Assembly (NCBI GenBank): GCA_036380925.1
Contig: DASVDW010000020.1
Span: 1-34,988, forward strand
Length of the DNA: 34,988 nucleotides
Direction of reading: 5' to 3'
DNA from: JAICLV01 sp036380925
GTDB lineage: Bacteria; Actinomycetota; Actinomycetes; Acidothermales; Acidothermaceae
Under the pieces are notes generated by a model, which had not been told where the DNA came from, made no database searches, and saw only the letters and a program-made list of their open reading frames with translations. Position numbers and translations under genes: made by a program. Each line of letters starts with the position of its first letter. Position 1 is the stretch's first letter. Below are positions 8,325-16,332 of the stretch, in pieces.

Positions 8325-10790
8325 ATGCTCGACAACGAGCCAACGGCAGGCGGCCAATCGCCAGCCGACAGCAACGAACCCAACCTCACCTCCAACCCTG
8401 CGCAAGCCGACAACCCTGCGCGGGCCGACCAGCCGGCCCGGCGTCGGCGACCGCCGGCGAAGAAGACCGCGGCCTTAGCGACCGAGCGCCCTCCCGCTGC
8501 CGTTCCCACGCCGGACGTCGCCCCAACGGACGCCGCCCCAGCGGGCGTCGTCTCGCCCGAGACGACGGCAGACTCGACGGCGCCGGCCAAGAAGGCCGCC
8601 CGCAAGCGCGCCGCGAAGAAGACGGCCGCCGCACCCGAGGCCACGACCGACCGGGTTGCCGCGGACACGCCCGCGGAGCCGACCTCAGCCACAGAAGCCG
8701 CACCTCCCGCGAAGCGGGCTCGTGGCCGGGCGCAGGCGGCCAAGGCGGCGCCCGCCGGTGGGAGCGAGCCGGCCCATCCGGTCGGGGCGACGATTCCGAC
8801 CGTGCTGTTCCAAGCGCCGGAGGCGGCGATCGCCGCGGCCGCCGAGCCCGCGGCCGCCGCCGACACCGGTGACCACGAGGCCGGTGGTGGCGCCCGTCGC
8901 GGCCGCCGCCGGGGCGGGCGCAACCGGCGCGGGCACGGCGACGATCAGACCGGCCACGAGACCACCGACGAAAGCGCCGACCACCCGCGCGCGAGCGACG
9001 CGGATCTCGCCGCGCCGCCGGAGGAGGCGCCCACCGAGACCGGGGACTCACACGACGACGACGCGGACGGCGGCGCCAGCCGGCGTCGGCGCCGCCGTCG
9101 CCGGCGCGGCTCGGGCGCCGACGGGGAGGAGCACGCGGCGGACGACCCGCCGAACACCGTCGTCCGGATCCGCGAGCCGCGCGAGCACGACGAGCGCGGT
9201 GGGGTTCAGGGCGTCAAGGGATCGACCCGCCTCGAGGCCAAGAAGCAGCGCCGGCGCGAGGGCCGCGAGCAGATCCGCCGGGGCCGTCGCGGGCTGGTCA
9301 TCACCGAGGCGGAGTTCCTCGCCCGCCGCGAGTCGGTCGAGCGCGTCATGGTGGTGCGCCAGCGTGACGACCGAACCCAAATCGGCGTCCTCGAGGACGG
9401 CATCCTGGTCGAGCACTTCGTCAGCACCGCCTCGGCGAACCGCATGGTCGGCAACGTTTATCTCGGCCGCGTGCAAAACGTCCTGCCCGGCATGGAGGCG
9501 GCGTTCGTCGACATCGGAAAGGGCCGCAACGCCGTCCTGTACGCCGGCGAGGTCAACTTCGACATGTCAGGCATGGAAGGCCAGCCGCGGCGCATCGAGT
9601 CGGCGCTGAAGTCCGGCCAGGCTGTGCTGGTGCAGGTCACCAAAGACCCGATCGGGCACAAGGGCGCCCGGTTGACCAGCCAAGTCAGCCTGCCCGGTCG
9701 CTACCTCGTCTACGTGCCCGAGGGCTCGATGATGGGCATCAGCCGCAAGCTGCCCGACGTCGAGCGCAGCCGGCTGAAGTCGATTTTGAAGAAGGTCATG
9801 CCCGAAGGGGCGGGCGTCATCGTGCGCACCGCCGCGGAGGGAGCCTCCGAAGAGGAGCTCGCCCGCGACGTGGCGCGGCTGTCCGCGCAGTGGGAGGACA
9901 TCCAAAGGAAGGCGGAGGCCGGGAACGCGCCGTCGCTGCTCTACGGCGAGCCCGACCTCACCATCCGCGTCATCCGCGACATCTTCAACGAGGACTTCAA
10001 CTCCCTCGTGGTGCAGGCGGAGTCCGAGTGGGACACCGTCGAGGCCTACGTGGGACACGTCGCGCCCGACCTGGTGCCGAGGCTGTCGCGGTGGACGTCG
10101 GACGAAGACCTCTTCAGCCACTACCGCATCGACGAGCAGATCGCGAAGGCCCTCGACCGCAAGGTGTGGCTGCCCAGCGGCGGCTACCTGATCATCGACC
10201 GCACCGAGGCCATGATCGTGATCGACGTCAACACCGGCCGGTTCATCGGCAAGGGCGGCAACCTCGAAGAGACCGTCACCAAGAACAACCTGGAGGCGGC
10301 CGAGGAGATCGTGCGCCAACTGAGGTTGCGCGACATCGGCGGCATCATCGTCATCGACTTCATCGACATGGTGCTCGAGAGCAATCGCGAGCTGGTGCTG
10401 CGGCGGCTTGTCGAATGCCTAGGGCGCGACCGCACCAAACATCAGGTCGCCGAAGTGACCTCGCTCGGCTTGGTGCAGATGACCCGCAAGCGGGTCGGAA
10501 CCGGCTTGCTAGAAGCGTTCTCCGAGGTCTGCGAGACCTGCAACGGCCGGGGCGTCATCGTGCGCACCGAGCCGGTGCAGCAGCGGCCGTCGCGTCCGTC
10601 CGCGCCGCCGAAGCCGACGCCGCCGGCCGGGGGAAGGCACGCCGCCCCGGAGACAGCCGCGGACGGCCACGGCGAGCCGACGTCCGACTCCGACGCCGCC
10701 GTCGCTTCGTCCAACGGCTCGCGCACCCGTCGAGGCGGACGGCGTCGGGGCGGCGCCCGGTCCGGCGCCAGCGCCGCTGACGCGGGGTGA
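8325..10790 (+). CDS. rne: Ribonuclease E/G family endoribonuclease
   Basis: Endoribonuclease that starts mRNA decay and processes rRNA/tRNA precursors. The 821-aa product has a disordered N-terminal arm of about 330 residues rich in Ala/Pro/Lys/Arg with Arg tracts, an S1-like RNA-binding domain (about residues 345-430, GNVYLGRVQNVLPGMEAAFVDIG), the DNase I-like catalytic domain with metal-binding Asp634 (VIDVNTGRF) and Asp678 (VIDFIDM), and the Zn-link C736-x2-C739 with GRG. The tail is again basic and disordered. This arm-core-arm layout is typical of actinobacterial RNase E. ATG 8325 is preferred (GGAAGA about 10 bases upstream); the frame is open to ATG 8193, which would add 44 residues. 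The interval 8161-8324 has no gene and probably contains the promoter. Confidence 0.93.
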   Translation: MLDNEPTAGGQSPADSNEPNLTSNPAQADNPARADQPARRRRPPAKKTAALATERPPAAVPTPDVAPTDAAPAGVVSPETTADSTAPAKKAARKRAAKKTAAAPEATTDRVAADTPAEPTSATEAAPPAKRARGRAQAAKAAPAGGSEPAHPVGATIPTVLFQAPEAAIAAAAEPAAAADTGDHEAGGGARRGRRRGGRNRRGHGDDQTGHETTDESADHPRASDADLAAPPEEAPTETGDSHDDDADGGASRRRRRRRRRGSGADGEEHAADDPPNTVVRIREPREHDERGGVQGVKGSTRLEAKKQRRREGREQIRRGRRGLVITEAEFLARRESVERVMVVRQRDDRTQIGVLEDGILVEHFVSTASANRMVGNVYLGRVQNVLPGMEAAFVDIGKGRNAVLYAGEVNFDMSGMEGQPRRIESALKSGQAVLVQVTKDPIGHKGARLTSQVSLPGRYLVYVPEGSMMGISRKLPDVERSRLKSILKKVMPEGAGVIVRTAAEGASEEELARDVARLSAQWEDIQRKAEAGNAPSLLYGEPDLTIRVIRDIFNEDFNSLVVQAESEWDTVEAYVGHVAPDLVPRLSRWTSDEDLFSHYRIDEQIAKALDRKVWLPSGGYLIIDRTEAMIVIDVNTGRFIGKGGNLEETVTKNNLEAAEEIVRQLRLRDIGGIIVIDFIDMVLESNRELVLRRLVECLGRDRTKHQVAEVTSLGLVQMTRKRVGTGLLEAFSEVCETCNGRGVIVRTEPVQQRPSRPSAPPKPTPPAGGRHAAPETAADGHGEPTSDSDAAVASSNGSRTRRGGRRRGGARSGASAADAG

Positions 10791-10892
10791 CGCGCCGCCG
10801 CGATGGCTTCAACCAGGCCGACGTCAGTCGATAGGTGATCAAGCGGTGTCTGCGCCCAGGCAGGGCCGTGCAAGATCGGCTTGGGGCGGAGG

Positions 10893-10898
10893 TACGGT
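10893..10898 (+). promoter_or_regulatory. Candidate -10 element for a leaderless transcript
   Basis: TACGGT fits the actinobacterial TANNNT -10 pattern and ends 6 bases before the ATG at 10905. That spacing would place the transcription start on or next to the start codon. No convincing -35 is visible. A GGAGG at 10888-10892 is 12 bases from the ATG, rather far for a ribosome site. Inference only. Confidence 0.35.
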
Positions 10899-10904
10899 CA
10901 ACTC

Positions 10905-11093
10905 ATGTCAGGCTGGCTGCGTCGATGGTGGCGCAAGACGGCGCGGGCGTACGCGTTGTTGTGCGCCCGTGAAGACGCGAGGCGCTGGCAGCTCGTGATC
11001 CCGGCGGGCGCGTGGCTATGCCAGCGTTGCTCGCACGTGTCGTTTGACGTCGCGCGGCTGCGCGAGCACTACCGGTTGGCACACGCGTACTGA
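10905..11093 (+). CDS. Small protein with C2H2 zinc-finger pattern
   Basis: I do not recognise a named family. The 62-aa product has a strongly basic, Trp/Arg-rich N-terminus (MSGWLRRWWRKTAR) and a C-terminal C39-x2-C42-x12-H55-x4-H60 pattern with hydrophobic Phe47 and Leu52 at about the positions expected in a classical C2H2 finger. A single zinc-binding beta-beta-alpha unit with a basic arm would suit nucleic-acid or protein binding. The start at ATG 10905 was chosen because a -10-like TACGGT lies just upstream; TTG at 10881 would add 8 residues. It is the first gene after rne and converges with the xdhC gene (33-base gap). Coding status is supported by the finger spacing but is not certain. 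Confidence 0.6.
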   Translation: MSGWLRRWWRKTARAYALLCAREDARRWQLVIPAGAWLCQRCSHVSFDVARLREHYRLAHAY

Positions 11094-11126
11094 CCGGCCG
11101 CCCTTCCCCGGTGACTCGGACCCGGC

Positions 11127-12257
11127 TCAGGCGCCTGGCGGTCGTGGCTCGTCGCCGGGGTCGTGATGGATTCGCGCGGTCAGGTCGGCCAGCCGCCTCC
11201 CGCTGCCGCCCCACTGGTTGGCGATGATCTCGGCGGCGACCGACACCGCGGTCTCCTCGGGCGTCCGGGCGCCCAGGTCAAGGCCGACGGGCGATGACAG
11301 CCGGTCGATCTCGGCGTCCGCCAGGCCGGCTTGGCGCAGTTGCGCGAGCCGTTTCTCATGCGTGCGGCGCGAGCCCATCGCGCCGATGTACGCCGCCGGT
11401 TTGCGCAGCGCGACCTCAAGCAGCGGTCCGTCGAACTTCGGGTCGTGCGTGAGCACGCAAACCACCGTCCGCTCGTCGGTCGCCGTGCGGGTCAGGTACT
11501 TGTGGGGCCACTCGACCACCACCTCGTCGGCGTCGGGGAAGCGCTTCTTGGTGGCGAACACCGGCCGCGCGTCGCAGACGGTCACGTGATAGCCGAGAAA
11601 CTTGCCGATTCGGGCGACTGCGGCGGCGAAGTCGATGGCGCCGAACACGATCATCCGGGGCGGTGGCGCGTATGAGGCGACGAAGACCCCGACCTCGTCG
11701 ACTCGGCGCTCGCCATCGGGACCGTATCGACGAATGCCGGTTCGCCCGGTGGCCAGCATGCCGCGCGCGTCGTCCGTGACCGCGACGTCGAGCCCTTCGG
11801 CGCCGAGGCTGCCGCTGACCCGGTCGGGCCACACGACCAACCGACGTCCGCGGCGGGCCTCGTCGCCGTCGACCAGGGTCGCCACCGCGACCGGCCGGTG
11901 CTCGCGCAGATCTGCGATCACGCCGCCAAGCTCTGCGAAAGAGGCGCGCGAGATCGCCTCGACGAAGACGTCGATGACGCCCCCGCAGGTGAGCCCGACG
12001 GCGAACGCGTCGTCGTCGCTCACGCCGTACCGCTGCAACGTCGGCGGGGCGCCTTCGGCAACCGACGTCGCGAGTTCGTAGACGGCGCCCTCGACGCAAC
12101 CGCCCGACACGCTTCCGACGACGGTTCCGTCCGGGGCGACCAGCATCGCCGCGCCTGGTTGGCGAGGCGCCGAGTCGAAGGTCGCCACCACGGTGCCGAC
12201 GCCGACGGTCTGGCCCGACTCCCACCAGGCGAGCAGGTTGTCGGCGATGTCACGCAC
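11127..12257 (-). CDS. XdhC/CoxI family molybdoenzyme maturation protein
   Basis: XdhC-family proteins bind or sulfurate the molybdenum cofactor and deliver it to molybdo-hydroxylases; the copy in CO dehydrogenase clusters is usually called CoxI. The 376-aa product has the N-terminal XdhC/CoxI domain with the signature SGGCVEG (Cys54) and a second cysteine region (LTCGGVIDVF), then the C-terminal Rossmann-type domain (RMIVFGAIDFA; GYHVTVCDARPVFAT; AAYIGAMGSRRTHEKR) and the end motif GLDLGARTPEETAVSVAAEI. GTG start at 12257 overlaps the end of the upstream CtaG-like gene by 8 bases, so it is last in a lysR-coxG-ctaG-xdhC minus-strand operon. A second, diverged XdhC protein is encoded at 18698. 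Confidence 0.88.
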   Translation of the reverse strand: MRDIADNLLAWWESGQTVGVGTVVATFDSAPRQPGAAMLVAPDGTVVGSVSGGCVEGAVYELATSVAEGAPPTLQRYGVSDDDAFAVGLTCGGVIDVFVEAISRASFAELGGVIADLREHRPVAVATLVDGDEARRGRRLVVWPDRVSGSLGAEGLDVAVTDDARGMLATGRTGIRRYGPDGERRVDEVGVFVASYAPPPRMIVFGAIDFAAAVARIGKFLGYHVTVCDARPVFATKKRFPDADEVVVEWPHKYLTRTATDERTVVCVLTHDPKFDGPLLEVALRKPAAYIGAMGSRRTHEKRLAQLRQAGLADAEIDRLSSPVGLDLGARTPEETAVSVAAEIIANQWGGSGRRLADLTARIHHDPGDEPRPPGA

Positions 12258-13065
12258 GACGGGTCACCGGGATCGGCATGGCGCCGCGCGTCGTGCCACC
12301 AAACGTCGCGGGCCGCGGCCGTGGTGTGGGGGCGCTTCGCAGCAGCGCCAGGCCGAACACGCTGGCCGCGACGCCGCCGATCGCCAACGCGCACGCCCCC
12401 ATGATGGTCGCGCGAACGCCTGTCGCGGCGGTCACAGGAGCGAGCGCGGCGACGAGGGCGGCCAGCACGACACTCGCGGGAATTCCACTCGCGACCATCC
12501 GAACTCGCGTTCGCCGAGCCGGACGCCAGCGCGACGGGTGCCGACCAAGGACGGGTAGCCAGAACATCAGGCCGCAACCGATCGCGTACAGGTGGCTGAA
12601 CTCGTGGAAGAGCTCGTTGCGTTGGCTCAACCCGTACGCAGGTGTGAGCAGGTACACGTACATGATCCCGTAGTAATGCACGGGCAGATGCAACGCGGCC
12701 GAGGGGCCGTTCATCCAATTCAGCCAACGGTGGCGCAGCACGCCGACCAGCCGTCGGCCGTCGTCGCGGCGCAATGCCCGTATTAGCAGCATCAACGGCG
12801 CTCCAAGCGTGAGCAGCGCCGGCGCCACGCACATCAGCAAGAGGTGTTGGACGACGTGCACCCAAAAGATCTCATCGTGCGCGGCGAATCCGTACTGCAA
12901 GCTGAACACGAGCACCAGGACGCCGCTGACGAAGGCTGCCGTGTTCGTCAGGGGCCAGCGCTTCCCGTTTCGGCTGACCCGAAACGCCAGCCAGCCGTAC
13001 CCGATCGCGAGCGCCGCTTCGAGCGACACGCCAAAGACGCTCACCACGAGGTCACCGGCGGGCAA
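12250..13065 (-). CDS. CtaG/caa3-type cytochrome oxidase assembly family membrane protein
   Basis: Polytopic membrane protein resembling the caa3_CtaG family, associated with assembly of haem-copper cytochrome oxidases and possibly copper handling. The 271-aa product has about seven membrane segments and the family's His-rich block FAAHDEIFWVHVVQHLLLM followed by APALLTLGAPL; more histidines lie in LHLPVHYYGIMY and ELFHEFSHLY. The open frame starts at TTG 13065, overlapping the coxG stop; GTG codons at 13047 and 13044 are alternatives, so the first 6-7 residues are uncertain. It lies between coxG and xdhC in one minus-strand operon, so a role in CO dehydrogenase maturation or its link to the respiratory chain is likely but inferred. 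Confidence 0.8.
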   Translation of the reverse strand: MPAGDLVVSVFGVSLEAALAIGYGWLAFRVSRNGKRWPLTNTAAFVSGVLVLVFSLQYGFAAHDEIFWVHVVQHLLLMCVAPALLTLGAPLMLLIRALRRDDGRRLVGVLRHRWLNWMNGPSAALHLPVHYYGIMYVYLLTPAYGLSQRNELFHEFSHLYAIGCGLMFWLPVLGRHPSRWRPARRTRVRMVASGIPASVVLAALVAALAPVTAATGVRATIMGACALAIGGVAASVFGLALLRSAPTPRPRPATFGGTTRGAMPIPVTRRA

Positions 13066-13726
13066 GCCAAACGATGACCGCCACGATCACGGCCAACCCG
13101 ACGGCCGCGGGGATCGCCCGCTTCAACACCGCGCCGCGCGCGAGCGAGGCCAGGTCGAGGGGCGCGACTTCGGCAGGTCTGCTTTCACGCAGGGCCGTCG
13201 GCGCGGCCATACTCCCGAACTCCGCGTCCTGGGCCGGGGCCGCCGCGGCCGCCACGGCTGCCGCGGGTGGCGCAGCCGCGGGCTCCGCCACCAGTGCCGA
13301 CTCGAGGCATTGCACGAATTGGTCGAGCAGCTTTGCGCTGACGTCGAGAATCACCCCCCTGCCGAATTGCGCGACCTTTCCGGTGATCGTGAGGTCGGTG
13401 TGCACCGAGACTTTCGTTTGCTCGCCCTGAGGTTCGAGCGACGCGGTGATCAGCGCGCTCGCGTTCCCCTGCCCGCGGGAGTCCCGGCCGCTCGCTCGCA
13501 GCACCGCGACGTGCGCCGCGTCGTCCTTGCTCTCGAACGCCGCCGTCCCCGCATATTGCGCGGTGACCGGGCCAAGCTTGATCGTCACCTTGCCGGTGTA
13601 GGTCTTTCCCTCGACGCCGGTGAGCTGCGCGCCCGGCATGCAGGGCGCGATGCGCTCGACGTCGGTGAGCAGTTCCCACGCGCGATCGACCGGCAGCGCG
13701 ACCGCGAACTCGTTGTTGAGGTCCAT
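13052..13726 (-). CDS. coxG: CoxG, SRPBCC-type CO dehydrogenase membrane-association protein
   Basis: Small-ligand-binding START/SRPBCC protein with a C-terminal membrane anchor. CoxG recruits Mo-CO dehydrogenase to the membrane, and work in mycobacteria links it to menaquinone delivery. The 224-aa product begins MDLNNEFAVALPVDRAWELL, typical of the family, and contains CMPGAQL, YTGKVTIKLGPVTAQYAG and ITGKVAQFGRGVILDVS. An Ala/Pro-rich linker leads to a terminal membrane helix (IPAAVGLAVIVAVIVWLARR). ATG 13726 is preferred over the in-frame ATT/ATG codons upstream because it matches the family start and has AAAGGA 10 bases upstream. A 130-base gap to lysR shows nothing else. Confidence 0.9.
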   Translation of the reverse strand: MDLNNEFAVALPVDRAWELLTDVERIAPCMPGAQLTGVEGKTYTGKVTIKLGPVTAQYAGTAAFESKDDAAHVAVLRASGRDSRGQGNASALITASLEPQGEQTKVSVHTDLTITGKVAQFGRGVILDVSAKLLDQFVQCLESALVAEPAAAPPAAAVAAAAAPAQDAEFGSMAAPTALRESRPAEVAPLDLASLARGAVLKRAIPAAVGLAVIVAVIVWLARR

Positions 13727-13856
13727 CGTTGCGCTGTCCTTTGCTCGTGCGCGAAGCGGCGGTTGGCCGACCGCCTGCTGGCGAGCCTCCGGGAGAAGTC
13801 GCGCGTCGTCAATCACGTCTTCAGGTATCGCTTAACTCCCGACCGGAACGGCGCGC

Positions 13857-14816
13857 TCAGCTCCAGAGCGTGACGTAGACCGGCGGCTTGAACTGCTTGG
13901 CGGGGCGACCTCCCGAGTGCAGCAAGACGGCTTGCGTCGCGGTCGGGGTGGCGATGAAGCGGCACAGGGCCGCGGCCGCGGGCGAGCAGCGGTCCGCGCC
14001 GAGCGTGCTGGCGTAAAGCAGGCCGCTCGGGGTGGGCGTCGCGACGTCGAGCGCCACCAGGCCGCCCCGCCCGAGTTCGGCGCGCACCGTGTGCCGGAAG
14101 CTCAACGTCAGACCTTCCCCTTCGCCGACGAGTTGCAGCGCGGTCGCGCTGCTCGGATAGATCGAGACCCGGGTTGGGTTGACCGCGAGCGCGGCGAGGA
14201 AGTCACCGGTCAGCGTGCCGCGGTCGGCTCCTGACGGGCCGAGCAGCCACGGTTGGTTGGCCAGCTGCGCGGCGTTGACGTGAGCGCCGAGACGTCGTGC
14301 GCGCTCGGGCGAGGCCACCACGGCGAGAGAGAAGCGCAGAAACGGGACGGACTGGATCGGTGGACTGCCGCCGGTGGGTGGCCGAGGACCGAGCGCGACG
14401 TCGGCGCGTCGATCACGTAGCAACTCGACGAAGGCGGACGGCGAAACCGCGAGTGTGCCGGTCTCGAGTCCTGACTGACGGGCGGTGAACGCGTCGAGCA
14501 GCCATGGGACGACGTCCTCGGCGACCATCGGGGTCGCCGCGACCGTCAGCCGGGTGGTGTCCGCGTCGCCGAGCGTGCGGCGGGTTTGCGCGGCAAGCCC
14601 CAGCATCTCCGCCGCCGTGGCGGCCAACCGCCGACCGCCCGGCGTGAGCTCGATCCCGCCGCCGCTGCGCAGAAACAGCGGGTCGCCGAGTTCTTTGCGC
14701 AACACGGCCACCGCGCCGGAGACGGCCGGCTCCGTCACCCCGAGCGAGCTGGCCGCCGCCTTCACCGAACCGGTGCGAGCGACCGCCAAGAAAACCTTGA
14801 GTTGGGTGAGGGTCAC
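13857..14816 (-). CDS. LysR family transcriptional regulator of the cox cluster
   Basis: Probable regulator of the CO dehydrogenase genes. The 319-aa product has the N-terminal winged helix-turn-helix of LysR proteins (LTQLKVFLAVARTGSVKAAA, then SLGVTEPAVSGAVAVLRKEL and PLFLRSGGGIELTPGG, residues about 3-60). A two-lobed effector-binding domain follows (for example RLTVAATPMVAEDVVPWLL and the Val/Ala segment FSLAVVASPE). It resembles CbbR-type regulators often found beside form I cox genes. GTG start at 14816 with GGAGG 8 bases upstream. It is divergent from coxM across a 136-base region, the usual LysR arrangement. The effector is unknown. Confidence 0.87.
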   Translation of the reverse strand: MTLTQLKVFLAVARTGSVKAAASSLGVTEPAVSGAVAVLRKELGDPLFLRSGGGIELTPGGRRLAATAAEMLGLAAQTRRTLGDADTTRLTVAATPMVAEDVVPWLLDAFTARQSGLETGTLAVSPSAFVELLRDRRADVALGPRPPTGGSPPIQSVPFLRFSLAVVASPERARRLGAHVNAAQLANQPWLLGPSGADRGTLTGDFLAALAVNPTRVSIYPSSATALQLVGEGEGLTLSFRHTVRAELGRGGLVALDVATPTPSGLLYASTLGADRCSPAAAALCRFIATPTATQAVLLHSGGRPAKQFKPPVYVTLWS

Positions 14817-14952
14817 CTACACCGCCTCCGCGGGTTAACCATTTGCTGAACTCGACATTGACCCCGCGGCGCGCTGCCGTCAAGGTGCGCTCACGGGGCT
14901 AACCGTCGCTGACCCTCAGCAGATCTGCCGGGTCACGGAAAGGGGCGGGCGT
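14817..14952. promoter_or_regulatory. Divergent lysR-coxM control region
   Basis: This 136-base intergenic region should hold both promoters and the LysR operator. Visible elements are a perfect 8-bp palindrome GGTTAACC at 14833-14840, two related sites TAACCATTTGCTGA (14836-14849) and TAACCGTCGCTGA (14900-14912), and TTGACC at 14858-14863 as a possible coxM -35 with no good -10, as expected of an activated promoter. AAAGGGG just before the coxM ATG serves as ribosome site. Assignment to LysR is inference. Confidence 0.5.
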
Positions 14953-15828
14953 ATGCAGGTTCCCGCACCGGTCGAGTACGAGCGAGCAACCAGCGTCGAC
15001 GACGCGTTGAGTCTGCTGGAGCGGCACGGTCCAGAATCGCGATTGATCGCGGGTGGCCACAGCCTGCTGCCGATGATGAAGCTTCGACTCGCTCGTCCGA
15101 CCGTGCTCATCGACATCAACGATCTGGCCGATCTGAGCTACCTGCGACTCGAGCAAAACGAGTTGTGCGTCGGGGCGATGACCCGGCATCGCGACTTGCT
15201 GAGTTCTCCTTTGGTCGCAGAGCATTTCCCGATCATGCGCGATGCCGAACGGGTGATCGCCGACCCGATCGTGCGCAGTCGCGGCACGGTGGGAGGGTCG
15301 CTGTGTCAGGCCGACCCGTCGGAAGATCTCTCCGCCGTTTTCGCCGCGGTGCAGGCGAAAGCCGTCATTAGATCCGCGGCGGGCGCCCGCACGGTGCCGA
15401 TGGACGACTTCTTCCAAGGTCCGTACTCGACGGCCGTCGGCCCGGCGGAAATCCTGGTGGAGCTGAGGGTGGCGATCAGACCTGGCAGCGGCAGCGCGTA
15501 CGAGAAGGTGGAACGCCGGGTCGGCGACTGGGCGGTGACCGCCGCCGGAGCGTGCCTGTGGTTGAACGATGGCCGCATCGCGCAAGCGGGGATCGGCCTC
15601 GCCGCTGTCGGCGCCAATCACTTCAGAGCGGCGGAGGCCGAGGCGTCGCTCGTCGGCGCGACGCCGTCCGAAGAGGTCTTTCGGACGGCGAGTGAGCTGG
15701 CCGCGCAGCACGCGAACCCGGTCTCTGATCAGCGCGGTCCTGAGGATTACAAGCGTCATCTCGTCGGTGAGCTGACGATTCGCGCGTTGCGGCGCGCCGC
15801 CGCCCGTGCCACCGGACTGGAGGGCTGA
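14953..15828 (+). CDS. coxM: Carbon monoxide dehydrogenase medium subunit CoxM (FAD-binding)
   Basis: Flavoprotein subunit of the aerobic Mo-Cu CO dehydrogenase, which passes electrons from the iron-sulfur subunit to quinone or another acceptor. The 291-aa product shows both FAD-binding signatures of the family: A33-G-G-H-S followed by LLPMMKLR, and T112-V-G-G-S followed by LCQADPSED. A CO dehydrogenase flavoprotein C-terminal domain follows (YEKVERRVGDWAVTAAGA). Length is normal (about 288 aa). ATG 14953 has AAAGGGG upstream. It is first in the plus-strand operon coxM-coxS-coxL-xdhC/YHS-coxD, the M-S-L order of form I clusters. Confidence 0.95.
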   Translation: MQVPAPVEYERATSVDDALSLLERHGPESRLIAGGHSLLPMMKLRLARPTVLIDINDLADLSYLRLEQNELCVGAMTRHRDLLSSPLVAEHFPIMRDAERVIADPIVRSRGTVGGSLCQADPSEDLSAVFAAVQAKAVIRSAAGARTVPMDDFFQGPYSTAVGPAEILVELRVAIRPGSGSAYEKVERRVGDWAVTAAGACLWLNDGRIAQAGIGLAAVGANHFRAAEAEASLVGATPSEEVFRTASELAAQHANPVSDQRGPEDYKRHLVGELTIRALRRAAARATGLEG

Positions 15829-15831
15829 GCG

Positions 15832-16332
15832 ATGCAGGTGACGATGACGGTGAACGGCGAGGAAGTCACGCGCGACGTGGAGCCTCGCATGCTGCTCGTG
15901 CACTTCGTGCGCGACGAACTCGGTCTCACCGGCACCCACTGGGGATGTGACACATCCAACTGTGGCACGTGCGTGCTGTGGTTGGACGGCGAGCCGGTGA
16001 AGAGCTGCACGGTGCTGGCGGCGATGGCGCACGGGCACAGCGTGCGCACGGTCGAAGACCTCGAGCAGGGAACGGTGCTCGACCCCGTGCAGGAAGGATT
16101 CGTTCGCGAGCACGGGCTGCAGTGCGGTTTCTGCACGCCGGGGATGATGATGACCGCGCGCTGGCTGCTGGACCATAACCCCGACCCGAGCGAGGCGGAG
16201 ATCCGCGAGGCGATCTCCGGCCAACTGTGCAGATGCACGGGCTACAAGAACATCGTGAAAGCCGTTCGATGGGCGGCAGAGCATCGTCCGATCCCGGCTC
16301 AGGCGACGTCTGACGAAATGAGCGTGTCATGA
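15832..16332 (+). CDS. coxS: Carbon monoxide dehydrogenase small subunit CoxS (2x[2Fe-2S])
   Basis: Iron-sulfur subunit that carries electrons from the Mo-Cu site to FAD. The 166-aa product has a plant-type [2Fe-2S] site C39-x4-C44-x2-C47-x11-C59 and the second, helical [2Fe-2S] site C98-x2-C101-x31-C133-x1-C135, with the characteristic QCGFCTPGM and CRCTGYKNIV. ATG at 15832 has GGAGGG (15819-15824) 7 bases upstream. It begins 3 bases after coxM, and its stop overlaps the coxL ATG (ATGA). Confidence 0.96.
   Translation: MQVTMTVNGEEVTRDVEPRMLLVHFVRDELGLTGTHWGCDTSNCGTCVLWLDGEPVKSCTVLAAMAHGHSVRTVEDLEQGTVLDPVQEGFVREHGLQCGFCTPGMMMTARWLLDHNPDPSEAEIREAISGQLCRCTGYKNIVKAVRWAAEHRPIPAQATSDEMSVS

Noticed and set aside
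11127..12257. The two XdhC-like genes as a recent duplication
   Set aside because: They differ in length, N-terminal motif (SGGCVEG versus GGDC) and in the YHS domain; they are ancient paralogs with different roles.
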